Below are positions 16,956 through 25,316 of a stretch of 64,000 bases of DNA, in pieces. The DNA is taken from NCBI RefSeq assembly GCF_040706615.1, contig NZ_JAPDRF010000006.1:173915-237914 (forward strand), read 5' to 3'. The notes below the pieces were generated by a model. That model saw only the letters and a program-made list of their open reading frames with translations. It searched no databases and was not told the origin of the DNA. The first letter of the stretch is position 1. Every line of letters begins with the position of its first letter. Origin of the DNA: Lentisalinibacter sediminis. GTDB lineage: Bacteria > Pseudomonadota > Gammaproteobacteria > Steroidobacterales > Woeseiaceae. A program made the translations under genes and the position numbers.

Positions 16956-17582
16956 TCAACGGAATCCGGCGCTGCCGGCTTTCTCCGCCGCCACCGCCCG
17001 GCGCTCGGTCTCGACGTCCAGCAGCTCGCGCAGCAGCAGGATGAGGGGATCGTCGGAGGTGTAGCGGTGACCGTAGTCCAGGTTGAAGCGGTAGTCGAAC
17101 CCCGGCGGATTGTCCCCCTGCGTGTGCTGGAGGATGGTCTCGAGCTTGTCCAGCGCCTTCGCCAGACGCGCCTCGGGCGTGCGGCCGGCCTCGTATTCCT
17201 CCCACAGGCTGACGATGTTCTCGCGCTGCCGCGGAGCCAGCGGACGGACCAGGGTCTCCAGATCGCGGCGCTCGCGCTCGCTCTTGCCCGGCGCGTCCTC
17301 CTGCTCGGGGGCGGGCACGTCGCCGCCGATGGCCTCGCCCAGGTCGTGGACGATGCACAGGCGGATGAAGCGCGCAAAATCGAGGTCCGGATACTCGTCG
17401 GCCACCAGCATCGCCATCAGGCACAGCCGCCAGCTGTGTTCGGCCACGCTCTCCCGCCGCCCGCCGGAGGTCCAGGCATGGCGCTCGGTCTCCTTCAGGC
17501 GCTCGGCGGCGCGCAGGAAATCGAGCAGTCCCTCCAGTTCTCCGGCGTCGGCTTTCAGCAAAACGGTCACTCCCCTGCGCAT
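16956..17582 (-). CDS. HD-domain phosphohydrolase (YfbR/HDDC2-like)
   Basis: A 208-residue HD-superfamily enzyme. Metal ligands are visible as H in EHSWRLCLMAML, the HD doublet in IVHDLGEAIGGDVPAPE, and a later D in KLETILQH...NLDYGHRY. The pattern fits 5'-deoxynucleotidases of the YfbR/HDDC2 type acting on deoxynucleoside monophosphates. An internal GTG four codons downstream is an alternative start with AGGGGA before it. Single-gene unit, convergent with the DUF6498 gene. Confidence 0.83.
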   Translation of the reverse strand: MRRGVTVLLKADAGELEGLLDFLRAAERLKETERHAWTSGGRRESVAEHSWRLCLMAMLVADEYPDLDFARFIRLCIVHDLGEAIGGDVPAPEQEDAPGKSERERRDLETLVRPLAPRQRENIVSLWEEYEAGRTPEARLAKALDKLETILQHTQGDNPPGFDYRFNLDYGHRYTSDDPLILLLRELLDVETERRAVAAEKAGSAGFR

Positions 17583-17715
17583 GGCCCGAACGGCAGACGC
17601 TAACCGACCGGCCCCCTGCTGTCATCCGCCCGCCTGCCCGGCCTCTCGGAAAGCCCGGATTGCCGCTCCCCGGGGACGCACCTAGCGTCGGCAGGACCGG
17701 TCACGGAGCAGGGCC

Positions 17716-18732
17716 ATGGAGAGCACCGCCGCGAAGAAGAAGCCGCCGTTCCCCGCCGACGGCAGCGAAAAGGACCAGCTCGGTTTCCTGCTGGCTTACG
17801 CCATCCAGGCGCCTTCCGGTCACAACTCGCAGCCGTGGCTGTTCCGCCTGCACGAGGATGCGGTCGAGTTGTATGCCGACCGTCGGCGTGCGCTGCCCGT
17901 GGTGGACCCCCAGGACCGGGAGCTCACCATGTCCTGCGGCGCCGCCCTGGACCATCTCGCCGTCGCCGCGCGCTATTTCGGGCGGTCACCGGTGCCGGAG
18001 CTGCTGCCCGACGAGGGGGAACCGGACCTGCTCGCCGTGTTCCGCCTGGGAGAAGCGGTGACGCCGGACGAGGAGGACCGGGCGCTGTTCGAGGCCATCC
18101 CCGAGCGGCGGACGACGCGGCACGCGTTCGAGCAACGCCGCCTGCCGCCGGCGCTGCAGGCCCGCTGCCGGGAACTGGCTGGGCATCAGGGCGCCGAACT
18201 GACCCTGGTGGCGGACGAGACCACCAAGGCCGAGATCGCAGACCTCGTCGCCGAGGGCGACCGCACCCAGTTCGCGGATGCGGGCTTCCGCCGGGAACTC
18301 GCCTCGTGGGTGCATTCGCGCCGCTCCGAGAGCCGGGACGGCATGTCCGGCGAGGCCTTCGGGGTGCCTGACGTGCTCTCCCCGGTGGGCGCCCTGGTGA
18401 TCCGCACGTTCGACCTCGGCAACGGCGTCGCCGCCGGGGATGCGAAGAAGATCATGGCCGGCTCGCCCCTGCTGGCCATTCTGAGCACGCCCGAAGACGA
18501 CGTCGGCCACTGGCTGCGGGCCGGCCGGGCGCTGTCCCGTGTGCTGCTGCGCCTCGCCGCCGACGGCGCCACCGCGGCCTACCTCAACCAACCGCTGGAG
18601 ACGCCCCAGCTCCGCCCCCTGCTGCAGGACGTGATGGGCACGGACCACGCGCCCCAGCTCCTGCTCCGTTTCGGCTACGGCCCGCAGACGAAGGCGAGCG
18701 TCCGCCGCCCCCTGAGTGAAGTCCTGATCTGA
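17716..18732 (+). CDS. Acg-type nitroreductase-family protein
   Basis: A 338-residue flavoprotein-fold protein. The N-terminus AIQAPSGHNSQPWLFRL is the typical Acg/nitroreductase FMN-site start, followed by RELTMSCGAALDHLAVAARYFG and a C-terminal half repeating the fold. Length and sequence fit the Acg family (mycobacterial Rv2032 relatives), an unusual nitroreductase branch thought to bind or store FMN rather than reduce nitro compounds. Enzymatic activity is uncertain. It stands alone with a 133-bp divergent upstream region. Confidence 0.82.
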   Translation: MESTAAKKKPPFPADGSEKDQLGFLLAYAIQAPSGHNSQPWLFRLHEDAVELYADRRRALPVVDPQDRELTMSCGAALDHLAVAARYFGRSPVPELLPDEGEPDLLAVFRLGEAVTPDEEDRALFEAIPERRTTRHAFEQRRLPPALQARCRELAGHQGAELTLVADETTKAEIADLVAEGDRTQFADAGFRRELASWVHSRRSESRDGMSGEAFGVPDVLSPVGALVIRTFDLGNGVAAGDAKKIMAGSPLLAILSTPEDDVGHWLRAGRALSRVLLRLAADGATAAYLNQPLETPQLRPLLQDVMGTDHAPQLLLRFGYGPQTKASVRRPLSEVLI

Positions 18733-18763
18733 TCCGGGCCGCTCGGCTCGCTGGCCGATGACG

Positions 18764-18793
18764 TTAACCGTCGCCGGAACTTGTGCGTATAGT
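18764..18793 (+). promoter_or_regulatory. Candidate sigma-70 promoter
   Basis: TTAACC and TATAGT are separated by 18 bases, about 70 bases upstream of the small exported protein gene. The -10 box is good and the -35 box weak. Confidence 0.45.
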
Positions 18794-18860
18794 GGCCCGG
18801 CGGCTCCGGCCGCCGACCAACACCACAATCAAAACCAATACCCGCAAGGGGGAGAGCGCA

Positions 18861-19313
18861 ATGAAGACGAAGATCACCGGCCTTTTCGCGGCCGCAGTAC
18901 TGCTGTGCCTGACTGCCACGGGCGCCATCGCCCAGGACCATTCCCGCAACTGGGAAGACGGCCACGTGGTGCAGATCACCCACGTGCACATCAAGCCCGG
19001 CATGTTCAATGCCTACATCAACGACCTCAACAGCCTGTGGCGCAAGTCCCTGGATATCCAAAAGAAGGACGGCCACGTCATCGATTACGCCATGTATTCG
19101 AACCCGAGCGCCCGCGAGGGCGAGCCGGACCTCATTCTGAGCGTTACCTACAAGAACTACGCGGCCTTCGATCTCGGTATCGAGTATTTCGAGAAGGTGT
19201 CCGAGCAGCTCAAGGGCTCCATGGAGGCGATGCGCAGCGCCGCCATCGACCGCGAGGAGCTGCGCACCATCGGCAGCACCATTATCCTGCAGGAAGTGAA
19301 GTTCGCGGACTGA
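18861..19313 (+). CDS. Small exported protein of unknown function
   Basis: A 150-residue protein with a clear signal peptide (ITGLFAAAVLLCLTATGAIAQ). The mature 125 residues begin HVVQITHVHIKPGMFNAYI and contain LILSVTYKNYAAFDLGIEYF; the pattern of short strands and helices resembles a dimeric alpha/beta-barrel (antibiotic-biosynthesis-monooxygenase-like) fold, which is inference. The ATG is preceded by GGGGGAGAGCGCA. It has its own promoter candidate and a strong terminator, so it is probably a highly expressed single gene. Confidence 0.72.
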   Translation: MKTKITGLFAAAVLLCLTATGAIAQDHSRNWEDGHVVQITHVHIKPGMFNAYINDLNSLWRKSLDIQKKDGHVIDYAMYSNPSAREGEPDLILSVTYKNYAAFDLGIEYFEKVSEQLKGSMEAMRSAAIDREELRTIGSTIILQEVKFAD

Positions 19314-19328
19314 CGCATACCGCATAGC

Positions 19329-19365
19329 GGGCCGGCACGCTCCGATGGGCGTGCCGGCCCTTCTT
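19329..19365 (+). terminator. Rho-independent terminator
   Basis: A perfect 12-bp stem (GGGCCGGCACGC with GCGTGCCGGCCC) with an eight-base loop and a TTCTT tail follows the small exported protein gene. Confidence 0.88.
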
Positions 19366-19405
19366 CGGGTAGGCTACGGCCGGGGCGACCTCGAGAGCCG
19401 TAGCC

Positions 19406-21022
19406 ATGAAACTCACCCGACGCCGATTCGTCACCCACGTGCTGCCCGGCGCCGCGCTGGCACTGGCGCTGCCGCCGGCGAAAGCCAGCCCGGCCGCGAG
19501 CTTCGTCCACGGCGTCGCCAGCGGCGACCCGACCGCCACCGGCGTCCTGCTGTGGACCAGGGTGACGCCCCGCTTCGAGGCCGAGACGGAGGTGGCCTGG
19601 GAGCTGGCCGCCGATCCGGACTTCGAACGCATCCTGCGCCGCGGCACGGCGGCGGCACTGCCCGCGCGCGACTTCACCGTCAAGGTGGAGGTGGAGGGCC
19701 TCGATCCGGGCCGCCACTACTACTATCGCTTCCGGGCCCTGGGCGCGGTGTCGCAGACCGGGCGCACGCTGACCCTGCCGGTGGGTCCGGTGGACCGCTT
19801 CGTGGTGGCGGCCTGCTCGTGCTCGAACTACCCCGCCGGCTACTTCAACGCCTATCGGGCCATGGCGCAGACCGACGACATCGACGTCGTGCTGCACCTC
19901 GGCGACTACATCTACGAGTACGAGGCCACCGGTTACGCCTCGGCCCGCGCCCGCGAGCTGCACCGGGCATCCGTGCCGGGCCACGAGGTGGTGAGCCTGC
20001 ACGACTACCGCCTGCGCCACGCCCAGTACAAGAGCGATCCGGACCTGCAGGCCGTGCACGCGCGGCATCCGTTCATCGTCAGCTGGGACGACCACGAATC
20101 CGCCAACGACGCCTGGCGGGACGGCGCCCAGAACCACGACGACAGTGAAGGAGAGTGGCCGCTCCGGCGCCGGGCCGCCATGCAGGCCTATTACGAGTGG
20201 ATGCCCATCCGGGAGCCGCGCGGCGACGACCCGTCGGCCAACTGGCGGGCCTTCGAGATCGGCGACCTGGCCACGCTGGTCATGCTGGAAACCCGGCTGT
20301 CGGCGCGCAGCCCCCAGCTGGACATGCCGGCATCCGTCGAGGCCGACACTCTGGCGGCCGACCTGGCGGACCCTGCGCGTCGCCTGCTGTCGGACGAGCA
20401 GCGCCGCTTCGTCGCGAGCCGTCTCGCCGGCTCCCGCGAGGCGGGCAAGCCCTGGCAGCTGTTCGGCAACCAGGTGCTGATGGCCCAGATCACGGCGCCC
20501 AACCTGGCGGAGAACATGAACGCTGCCGAGATCGGGGCGCTGCCGGATTACGTGCGTCCGTACGTGGACTTCACCCGCCTCGGCGTGCCGCTGAGCGCCG
20601 ACAGCTGGGACGGCTACGCGGCCGAGCGGGCGTGGTTGCTCCAGCAGTGCCGGGCGACGGAGGCGAGCCCCGTGGTGCTGAGCGGCGACTCCCACGCCGC
20701 CTGGGCGCTGGACGTGCTGGACCCGGCGAGCGGGAAACCGGCGGCCGTGGAATTCGGCGCCACTTCCATCAGCTCACCGGGCTATCCGGAGACCCTCGGC
20801 CTCGCGCCGTCCCGCATCGAGCAGATGCTGCGGCAGGCCAACGGCAACCTGCACCACACGGATGCCGCCCACCGCGGCTTCCTGGCGCTTGAGCTCGGCC
20901 GGGAGCGGGCCGAGGCCCGCTACCACGTCGTGGACACCGTGCACTCCCGCCGCTACCAGGCCTCGGTCTCCCACCGGATGGCGATCGCCCCGCGCCGGGG
21001 CAAGGCCCCGGCCTGGCAGTAG
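19406..21022 (+). CDS. PhoD-like alkaline phosphatase/phosphodiesterase (Tat substrate)
   Basis: A 538-residue secreted metallophosphatase of the PhoD family. The N-terminus has a twin-arginine signal (TRRRFVTHVLPGAALALA). A small N-terminal domain (VASGDPTATGVLLWTR) precedes the catalytic domain with metal-binding motifs HLGDYIYEYE, SWDDHESAND and LSGDSHAAW. PhoD enzymes use iron and calcium and are folded before export, consistent with Tat. The TAG stop is formed by the first bases of a REP element (CAGTAGGAGGGCC), so the C-terminus may have been set by REP insertion. Confidence 0.88.
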   Translation: MKLTRRRFVTHVLPGAALALALPPAKASPAASFVHGVASGDPTATGVLLWTRVTPRFEAETEVAWELAADPDFERILRRGTAAALPARDFTVKVEVEGLDPGRHYYYRFRALGAVSQTGRTLTLPVGPVDRFVVAACSCSNYPAGYFNAYRAMAQTDDIDVVLHLGDYIYEYEATGYASARARELHRASVPGHEVVSLHDYRLRHAQYKSDPDLQAVHARHPFIVSWDDHESANDAWRDGAQNHDDSEGEWPLRRRAAMQAYYEWMPIREPRGDDPSANWRAFEIGDLATLVMLETRLSARSPQLDMPASVEADTLAADLADPARRLLSDEQRRFVASRLAGSREAGKPWQLFGNQVLMAQITAPNLAENMNAAEIGALPDYVRPYVDFTRLGVPLSADSWDGYAAERAWLLQQCRATEASPVVLSGDSHAAWALDVLDPASGKPAAVEFGATSISSPGYPETLGLAPSRIEQMLRQANGNLHHTDAAHRGFLALELGRERAEARYHVVDTVHSRRYQASVSHRMAIAPRRGKAPAWQ

Positions 21023-21070
21023 GAGGGCCTTCAGGCCCGATCCGACTGTGGGAAGGCCTTCAGGCCCGAT
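21019..21070. repeat. Two direct REP copies
   Basis: GTAGGAGGGCCTTCAGGCCCGATC is followed about 30 bases later by GGAAGGCCTTCAGGCCCGAT in the same direction, overlapping the stop of the PhoD-like gene. Confidence 0.85.
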
Positions 21071-21105
21071 ACCCTTCTATTGTGGCCGCCCTGCGGCCGC
21101 CTCGC

Positions 21106-21168
21106 CGTGGCCGAGAGGATCCGCCAGTCAGTGACGCCAACTGACTGGTGCCAAGCCTCTCGGCTACG
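21106..21168. other. Long two-stage inverted repeat (63 bp)
   Basis: The outer arms 21106-21118 and 21156-21168 pair over 13 positions (CGTGGCCGAGAGG with CCTCTCGGCTACG, one G-U). The inner arms 21124-21132 and 21140-21148 pair perfectly over nine (CCAGTCAGT with ACTGACTGG) around a seven-base loop. It lies in the non-coding gap between the PhoD-like gene and the TonB receptor, between REP copies, and is unlike the REPs in sequence. No T-run follows, so it is not a standard terminator. Confidence 0.8.
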
Positions 21169-21230
21169 AGCCCGCCATCGGGTGGACAAGGGTTGCGGGG
21201 TCGTCCGGGCCGACCGGAGCCAATAGACAA

Positions 21231-21284
21231 TGTTAGGAGCGGCTTCAGCCGCGATTGATCGGGCCTGAAGGCCCTCCCACATTG
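21231..21284. repeat. Inverted REP pair of two subtypes
   Basis: A plus-orientation copy of the GTAGGAGCGGCTTCAGCCGCGA subtype (here TGTTAGGAGC...) is followed by a minus-orientation copy of the GGGCCTTCAGGCCC subtype, close to the 3' end of the TonB receptor gene. The remaining bases of this 265-bp gap hold the hairpin listed separately and a short GGCCGC/GCGGCC palindrome near 21084. Confidence 0.85.
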
Positions 21285-21287
21285 CCG

Positions 21288-23585
21288 TTATTGCATCCGG
21301 TAGTTCACCGTCAGGCCGTACGTCCGCGGCATGCCCCACAAGTCCACCGTACCGGCGATGTTGCTGATGATGGTGTGAGTGCGGTACTCCTCGTCGGTGA
21401 GGTTCTTGCCCCACGCCGTCACGTCCCAGGCGCCGCTCGCGCTGGTCCAGGTGAAGCCGGCGCGTAGCAGGCCGTAGCCGTCCTCGCCGGAGCCGTTGGC
21501 ATTGCTCGGGTCGTGGAAGAAATCATCCTGATACGCGTAGTTCAGGTTGAAGTCCATGCTCGAGCCGCCGGCCAGGTTGAAGGTGTAGTTACTGGTTACG
21601 CTGAAGCTGTTCTCCGGCGCGCGGGGCAGCCGGTTACCGGTGAAGTCCTCGCCGCCGGAGATGAACTGGTCGTACTCGGCGTCCAGGTAACCGTAGTTGA
21701 AGTTCACGACCCAGTTGTCCGTCAGCAGCGCCGTCGTATCCAGCTCCAGGCCCTGGCTGGTGGCCTCCGCGTTGGCGGCAATCAGCAGGGAGCCGTCGAG
21801 CCGGAAGACCTGCAGGTCCTCGTAGTCCATACGGAAGACCGCCGCGTTGACCCGCAGCCGGTTGTTCAGGAACTCGCTTTTCACGCCCAGCTCGTAGTTG
21901 GTGGCGATCTCCGGATCCAGCGGCGTCGCGGCCGCCTGCGGCGTGGCGGTCTGGCTCACGAAGGCGCCGCTCTTGTAGCCGCGTGCCGCCGTGAAGTAGA
22001 CGAAGCCGTCGTCGTTGAACTGATAGCTGACGTTCGTCGAGGGCACGAACTCGCTCCAGCTCTCGTCCGCCGTGGTGTTGTAGGGCGTGTTCAGAACGCC
22101 GGGATTACCGGTGTTGACGAAGGTAAGCAGCTCGGTGGGTCCGTTGACCGGTATTCCGAGCACGACGAGATTCACCGGCACGCCGAGCAGCTGGCTCAGG
22201 AAAGCGCTGTCGAACGCGGGATCCTCGAAGTTCTCGACGGCCTGCTCGATCTCTTTCTCGTCGCGGGCGTAGCGGGCGCCGATGCTCCAGGTGAGGCGCT
22301 CACTGATGTACCAGTCGATCTTGCCGAACAGGGCCGTACTGGTGGTCTCGTTGATCTGGTTGAACTGCACGTCGCCGTTCAGGAGCGCGAAGCCCTGAGC
22401 CGCGAGGGGTGCATGGAAGGAACCGATGTAGCGCTCCTTCCGATCCACGTCCTCCGTCATGTAGAACGCGCCGACGAGCCAGTCGAATGTCTCGCCGCCG
22501 GTCGAAGCGAGCCGCAGCTCCTGACTGATCTGGTCGGCTTCCTCATCCACGGTATCGGTCAGGTTGAACGGGGTGTCCCCCAGCGGCATGCCGGCCAGGT
22601 CCTCCAGCCAGGCGTAGTCGGTCTCCCGGTAGGCGGTGATGGAGGTGAGCGTGGAGTTCGCGAAGTCGTGGTCCACGCGAAGCAGCGTGCCGAGCATGTC
22701 GCGCTCCTGGAAGGCATCCGCCTCGGAGGCGCACTTGCGCACGTCGCCGCCGGTGGTGGCCGCGATCACCGGCGGGTAGAACACGGCCAGCCCGAGCGGG
22801 TCGTTCTTGTCCAGGTTGTTCACGTTGCGGCAATTGCCGGCCTGGTCGTCGGTGGTCCAGTCGAAGCCGACCAGCACCTCGGTGGCGTCCGACACCGTGA
22901 ACAGGAGCTGACCGCGGGCGCTGAAGTTGTCCTCGTCGTGGTATTCCTCGCCGTCCACCACGTTATCCACGTAGCCGTCGCGCTGGCGGCGGCTGACGGA
23001 GAGCTTGCCGGAGACGTTGTCGGCAATGGCGCCGTTGACGAAGCCGCGCAGCACGGTCTGGGAGTAGTTGCCAACCGTCGCGCCGAACTTCGCCTCGAAC
23101 TCGGGACTCGGCTTCTTCGTGATGATGTTCAGCGCGCCACCGACCACGTTCTTGCCGAACAGGGTGCCCTGGGGCCCGCGCAGCACCTCCACACGGTCCA
23201 GATCGTAGAGATCCATGGCGGTGCCCGCGGAACGACCGATGTAGACCTCGTCGATGAAGGTCGCCACCGCCGGGTCGCTGCCAGCGGAGTCGAGGGAATT
23301 GCCGATACCCCGGATGTAGTACTGGGGCTCACCGATGTTGAACTGGGTCATGGTGAAGTTCGGCGTTTCCAGCGCCACGTCCTGCACGCCGGTGATCTTC
23401 CCTTCCTGGATGGCCTGCTCGCCGATGGCGGTCACCGAGATGGGCACCTCCTGGAGACTCTGCTCCCGCTTCTGCGCGGTCACGATGATCTCTTCGAGCA
23501 TGCCCGCTTCCTGGGCGATCACGGGCTGGGTGGTGAGCAACAGGCAAGCGCTCGCGCAACTGGCGAAAAGTATTCTCGGCTTCAT
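21288..23585 (-). CDS. TonB-dependent outer-membrane receptor
   Basis: A 765-residue receptor. Signal peptide (ILFASCASACLLLTTQPVIAQ), then a TonB-box-like EEIIVTAQKREQSLQEVP, plug domain with IRGIGNSLDSAGSDPAVATF and VEVLRGPQGTLFGKNVVGG, and a 22-strand-type barrel ending in YGLTVNYRMQ. This is the catecholate/IROMP-like subtype common in oligotrophic proteobacteria. Ligand is not determined, but the next genes on the same strand encode an aromatic-ester hydrolase and a carotenoid/stilbene-type oxygenase, suggesting plant- or algal-derived substrates. The start lies 83 bases from the stop of the esterase gene upstream. Confidence 0.9.
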   Translation of the reverse strand: MKPRILFASCASACLLLTTQPVIAQEAGMLEEIIVTAQKREQSLQEVPISVTAIGEQAIQEGKITGVQDVALETPNFTMTQFNIGEPQYYIRGIGNSLDSAGSDPAVATFIDEVYIGRSAGTAMDLYDLDRVEVLRGPQGTLFGKNVVGGALNIITKKPSPEFEAKFGATVGNYSQTVLRGFVNGAIADNVSGKLSVSRRQRDGYVDNVVDGEEYHDEDNFSARGQLLFTVSDATEVLVGFDWTTDDQAGNCRNVNNLDKNDPLGLAVFYPPVIAATTGGDVRKCASEADAFQERDMLGTLLRVDHDFANSTLTSITAYRETDYAWLEDLAGMPLGDTPFNLTDTVDEEADQISQELRLASTGGETFDWLVGAFYMTEDVDRKERYIGSFHAPLAAQGFALLNGDVQFNQINETTSTALFGKIDWYISERLTWSIGARYARDEKEIEQAVENFEDPAFDSAFLSQLLGVPVNLVVLGIPVNGPTELLTFVNTGNPGVLNTPYNTTADESWSEFVPSTNVSYQFNDDGFVYFTAARGYKSGAFVSQTATPQAAATPLDPEIATNYELGVKSEFLNNRLRVNAAVFRMDYEDLQVFRLDGSLLIAANAEATSQGLELDTTALLTDNWVVNFNYGYLDAEYDQFISGGEDFTGNRLPRAPENSFSVTSNYTFNLAGGSSMDFNLNYAYQDDFFHDPSNANGSGEDGYGLLRAGFTWTSASGAWDVTAWGKNLTDEEYRTHTIISNIAGTVDLWGMPRTYGLTVNYRMQ

Positions 23586-23668
23586 GGACTATCTCCCCTC
23601 TGAGATGGCGTCTGCGTCTAATTGTGCAAGATACCCGGTCGGGGTGGCAACTGGCAGTCATTTTTTCG

Positions 23669-25204
23669 TCAGTGTTGCCGCGACGTGCAGACCGGGTCCG
23701 GCTCTCCCTCGTTCCCTGCGGCCACGGCGGGGTCCGGCCAGGGACACAACAGCGCCTCCGTCACACGGGCGGCGCGCGGATCCGCGGCGGTGGCCGCGAT
23801 GCGTTCGGGCGGGCGACCCTCCTCCACCCAGCGCTCGAGCACGCGGATGGGGTTGAAGCGATCAGGCGTCTCCGCCGGCAGTTCCCAGCAGTGGCCGTGG
23901 CCGGGGATCATGAAGAGGCGCAGGAAATCGTCGATACCGCCGCCCGCCGCCGCGGCGACCCGGCGGTGATAGTCGACGCTCTGGTCGGGCAATACCAGCG
24001 GATCGGCCCAGCCGTGCCACATCAGGAGCTTGCCGCCGGCGGCGCGGAATTCGGCCAGGTCCGGATCGGTGGCGTTCAGCAGGGAGGCCGTCTGCACGAG
24101 TCGCGCCGGGTCCGCGTCGAAGTCGAAATCGAGCGCGCTCCAGTCCTCGCCGACGCGGCCGGCAAGGCCGAGATACTTCGGGTAATCACTGCCGAGCGCA
24201 TTGCCCGGCGCCGTGCGCCCGCCGGCATCCAGGAACCACACGGCCCAGTAGCGCTCGCTGCCGGGCGGCATGCCCGGGTAGAGCTGCCGGCCGGCGGAAT
24301 CCCGCGGGCCCGCGTACCAGCGTTCCAGCACGCGGCGCTCGGCGGACGTGAAGCAGACAGCATCGTCGGGCGCAGCCGCATCGCGGCAGGCGGGCAGCGC
24401 CTCGACGTCCGGCGTGCAGGCCCGCGGCGCGGAGATCAGGCCGTCGTCCCGGCCGTCGGCGCCGTCGCATTGCGCGAGCACCTCGGCGGCCAGCGCGGGC
24501 AGCTTGTGGACGAAGTTCTCCCGGGTGAGGATGCGCGCGCCGTCACTGTCCGTGTTCGATTGCACCACCCAGGGCCCGTAGATGCCGCCGTTCCCGGAGA
24601 GGTCCAGCACCGAGCCGCCGGCGAGGATACCGTCGAACAGTGCGGGGTAGCGCTGCGCCGCCATCGCGCCCATGCGGCCGCCGTTGGAACAGCCGCCGAA
24701 GTAGTCGTAGCGGGGCCCATCGCCATAGTAGCGGGCGACCAGCGCGGTGCCGAAACGATGGGTGAGCGGAATCGCGCGGTGGGCGTAGACCTCGACGGCT
24801 TCGGCGTCGTCCGCCGCCCAGGAGGCGTCGCCCAGATCGCCGCTGTGGCCGGCGTCCGTCGTGATGGCGGCATAGCCGAGCTTCAGCGCCTCGTTGATGG
24901 TGTTGGAGAAGCCGGGCTTGTCGGGGAGGACGCTGCCGCAGAACCCGCCACAGCCGGCCTGGTAGTACCTGCCGTTCCAGCCGGCGACCGGCAGCCGGGC
25001 CTCGAAGCCGATGCGGGGATCGATGACGCCGCGCACGCGGCAGTAGGCGGGGAGTCCGTCGTCTTCTTCGACGACATCCGCGGCGGTGATCGTGCCACCC
25101 GGCACGTGCCGGCCCGCGAGGGCGGTGCAGTCGGTTGCGCGATCGGGTGCTCCGGCGCAACCGCCGAGCGCGACGAAGACCAGGAGGAGAAACCCGCGGT
25201 TCAT
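23669..25204 (-). CDS. Tannase/feruloyl esterase family hydrolase
   Basis: A 511-residue exported enzyme. The N-terminus is a lipoprotein-type signal (FLLLVFVALGGCAG). The nucleophile elbow GGCSNGGRMGAMAAQRYP holds the catalytic Ser next to the conserved Cys, and the late segments KLLMWHGWADPLVLP and IPGHGHCWE carry the catalytic Asp/His and the partner cysteine of the CS-D-HC motif typical of the family. It would cleave galloyl or feruloyl (or related aromatic) esters outside the cytoplasm. Together with the TonB receptor it suggests uptake and breakdown of phenolic esters; this is inference. Confidence 0.88.
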   Translation of the reverse strand: MNRGFLLLVFVALGGCAGAPDRATDCTALAGRHVPGGTITAADVVEEDDGLPAYCRVRGVIDPRIGFEARLPVAGWNGRYYQAGCGGFCGSVLPDKPGFSNTINEALKLGYAAITTDAGHSGDLGDASWAADDAEAVEVYAHRAIPLTHRFGTALVARYYGDGPRYDYFGGCSNGGRMGAMAAQRYPALFDGILAGGSVLDLSGNGGIYGPWVVQSNTDSDGARILTRENFVHKLPALAAEVLAQCDGADGRDDGLISAPRACTPDVEALPACRDAAAPDDAVCFTSAERRVLERWYAGPRDSAGRQLYPGMPPGSERYWAVWFLDAGGRTAPGNALGSDYPKYLGLAGRVGEDWSALDFDFDADPARLVQTASLLNATDPDLAEFRAAGGKLLMWHGWADPLVLPDQSVDYHRRVAAAAGGGIDDFLRLFMIPGHGHCWELPAETPDRFNPIRVLERWVEEGRPPERIAATAADPRAARVTEALLCPWPDPAVAAGNEGEPDPVCTSRQH

Positions 25205-25210
25205 CGCACC

Positions 25211-25301
25211 GCAGGAGGGCCTTCAGCCCCGATCGCGTTCAGGCCCGACCATGGACCATGACTCGCGGCCGACGCGGGGTCGGGCCTGAAGGCCCTCCTA
25301 C
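25211..25301. repeat. Inverted REP pair (BIME-like)
   Basis: A plus-orientation copy at 25211-25232 (with a C in place of a G in the distal arm), a half copy, and a minus-orientation full copy at 25278-25301 lie between the esterase start and the carotenoid oxygenase stop. Confidence 0.85.
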
Positions 25302-25316
25302 CGTCAAAGGCCGCGG

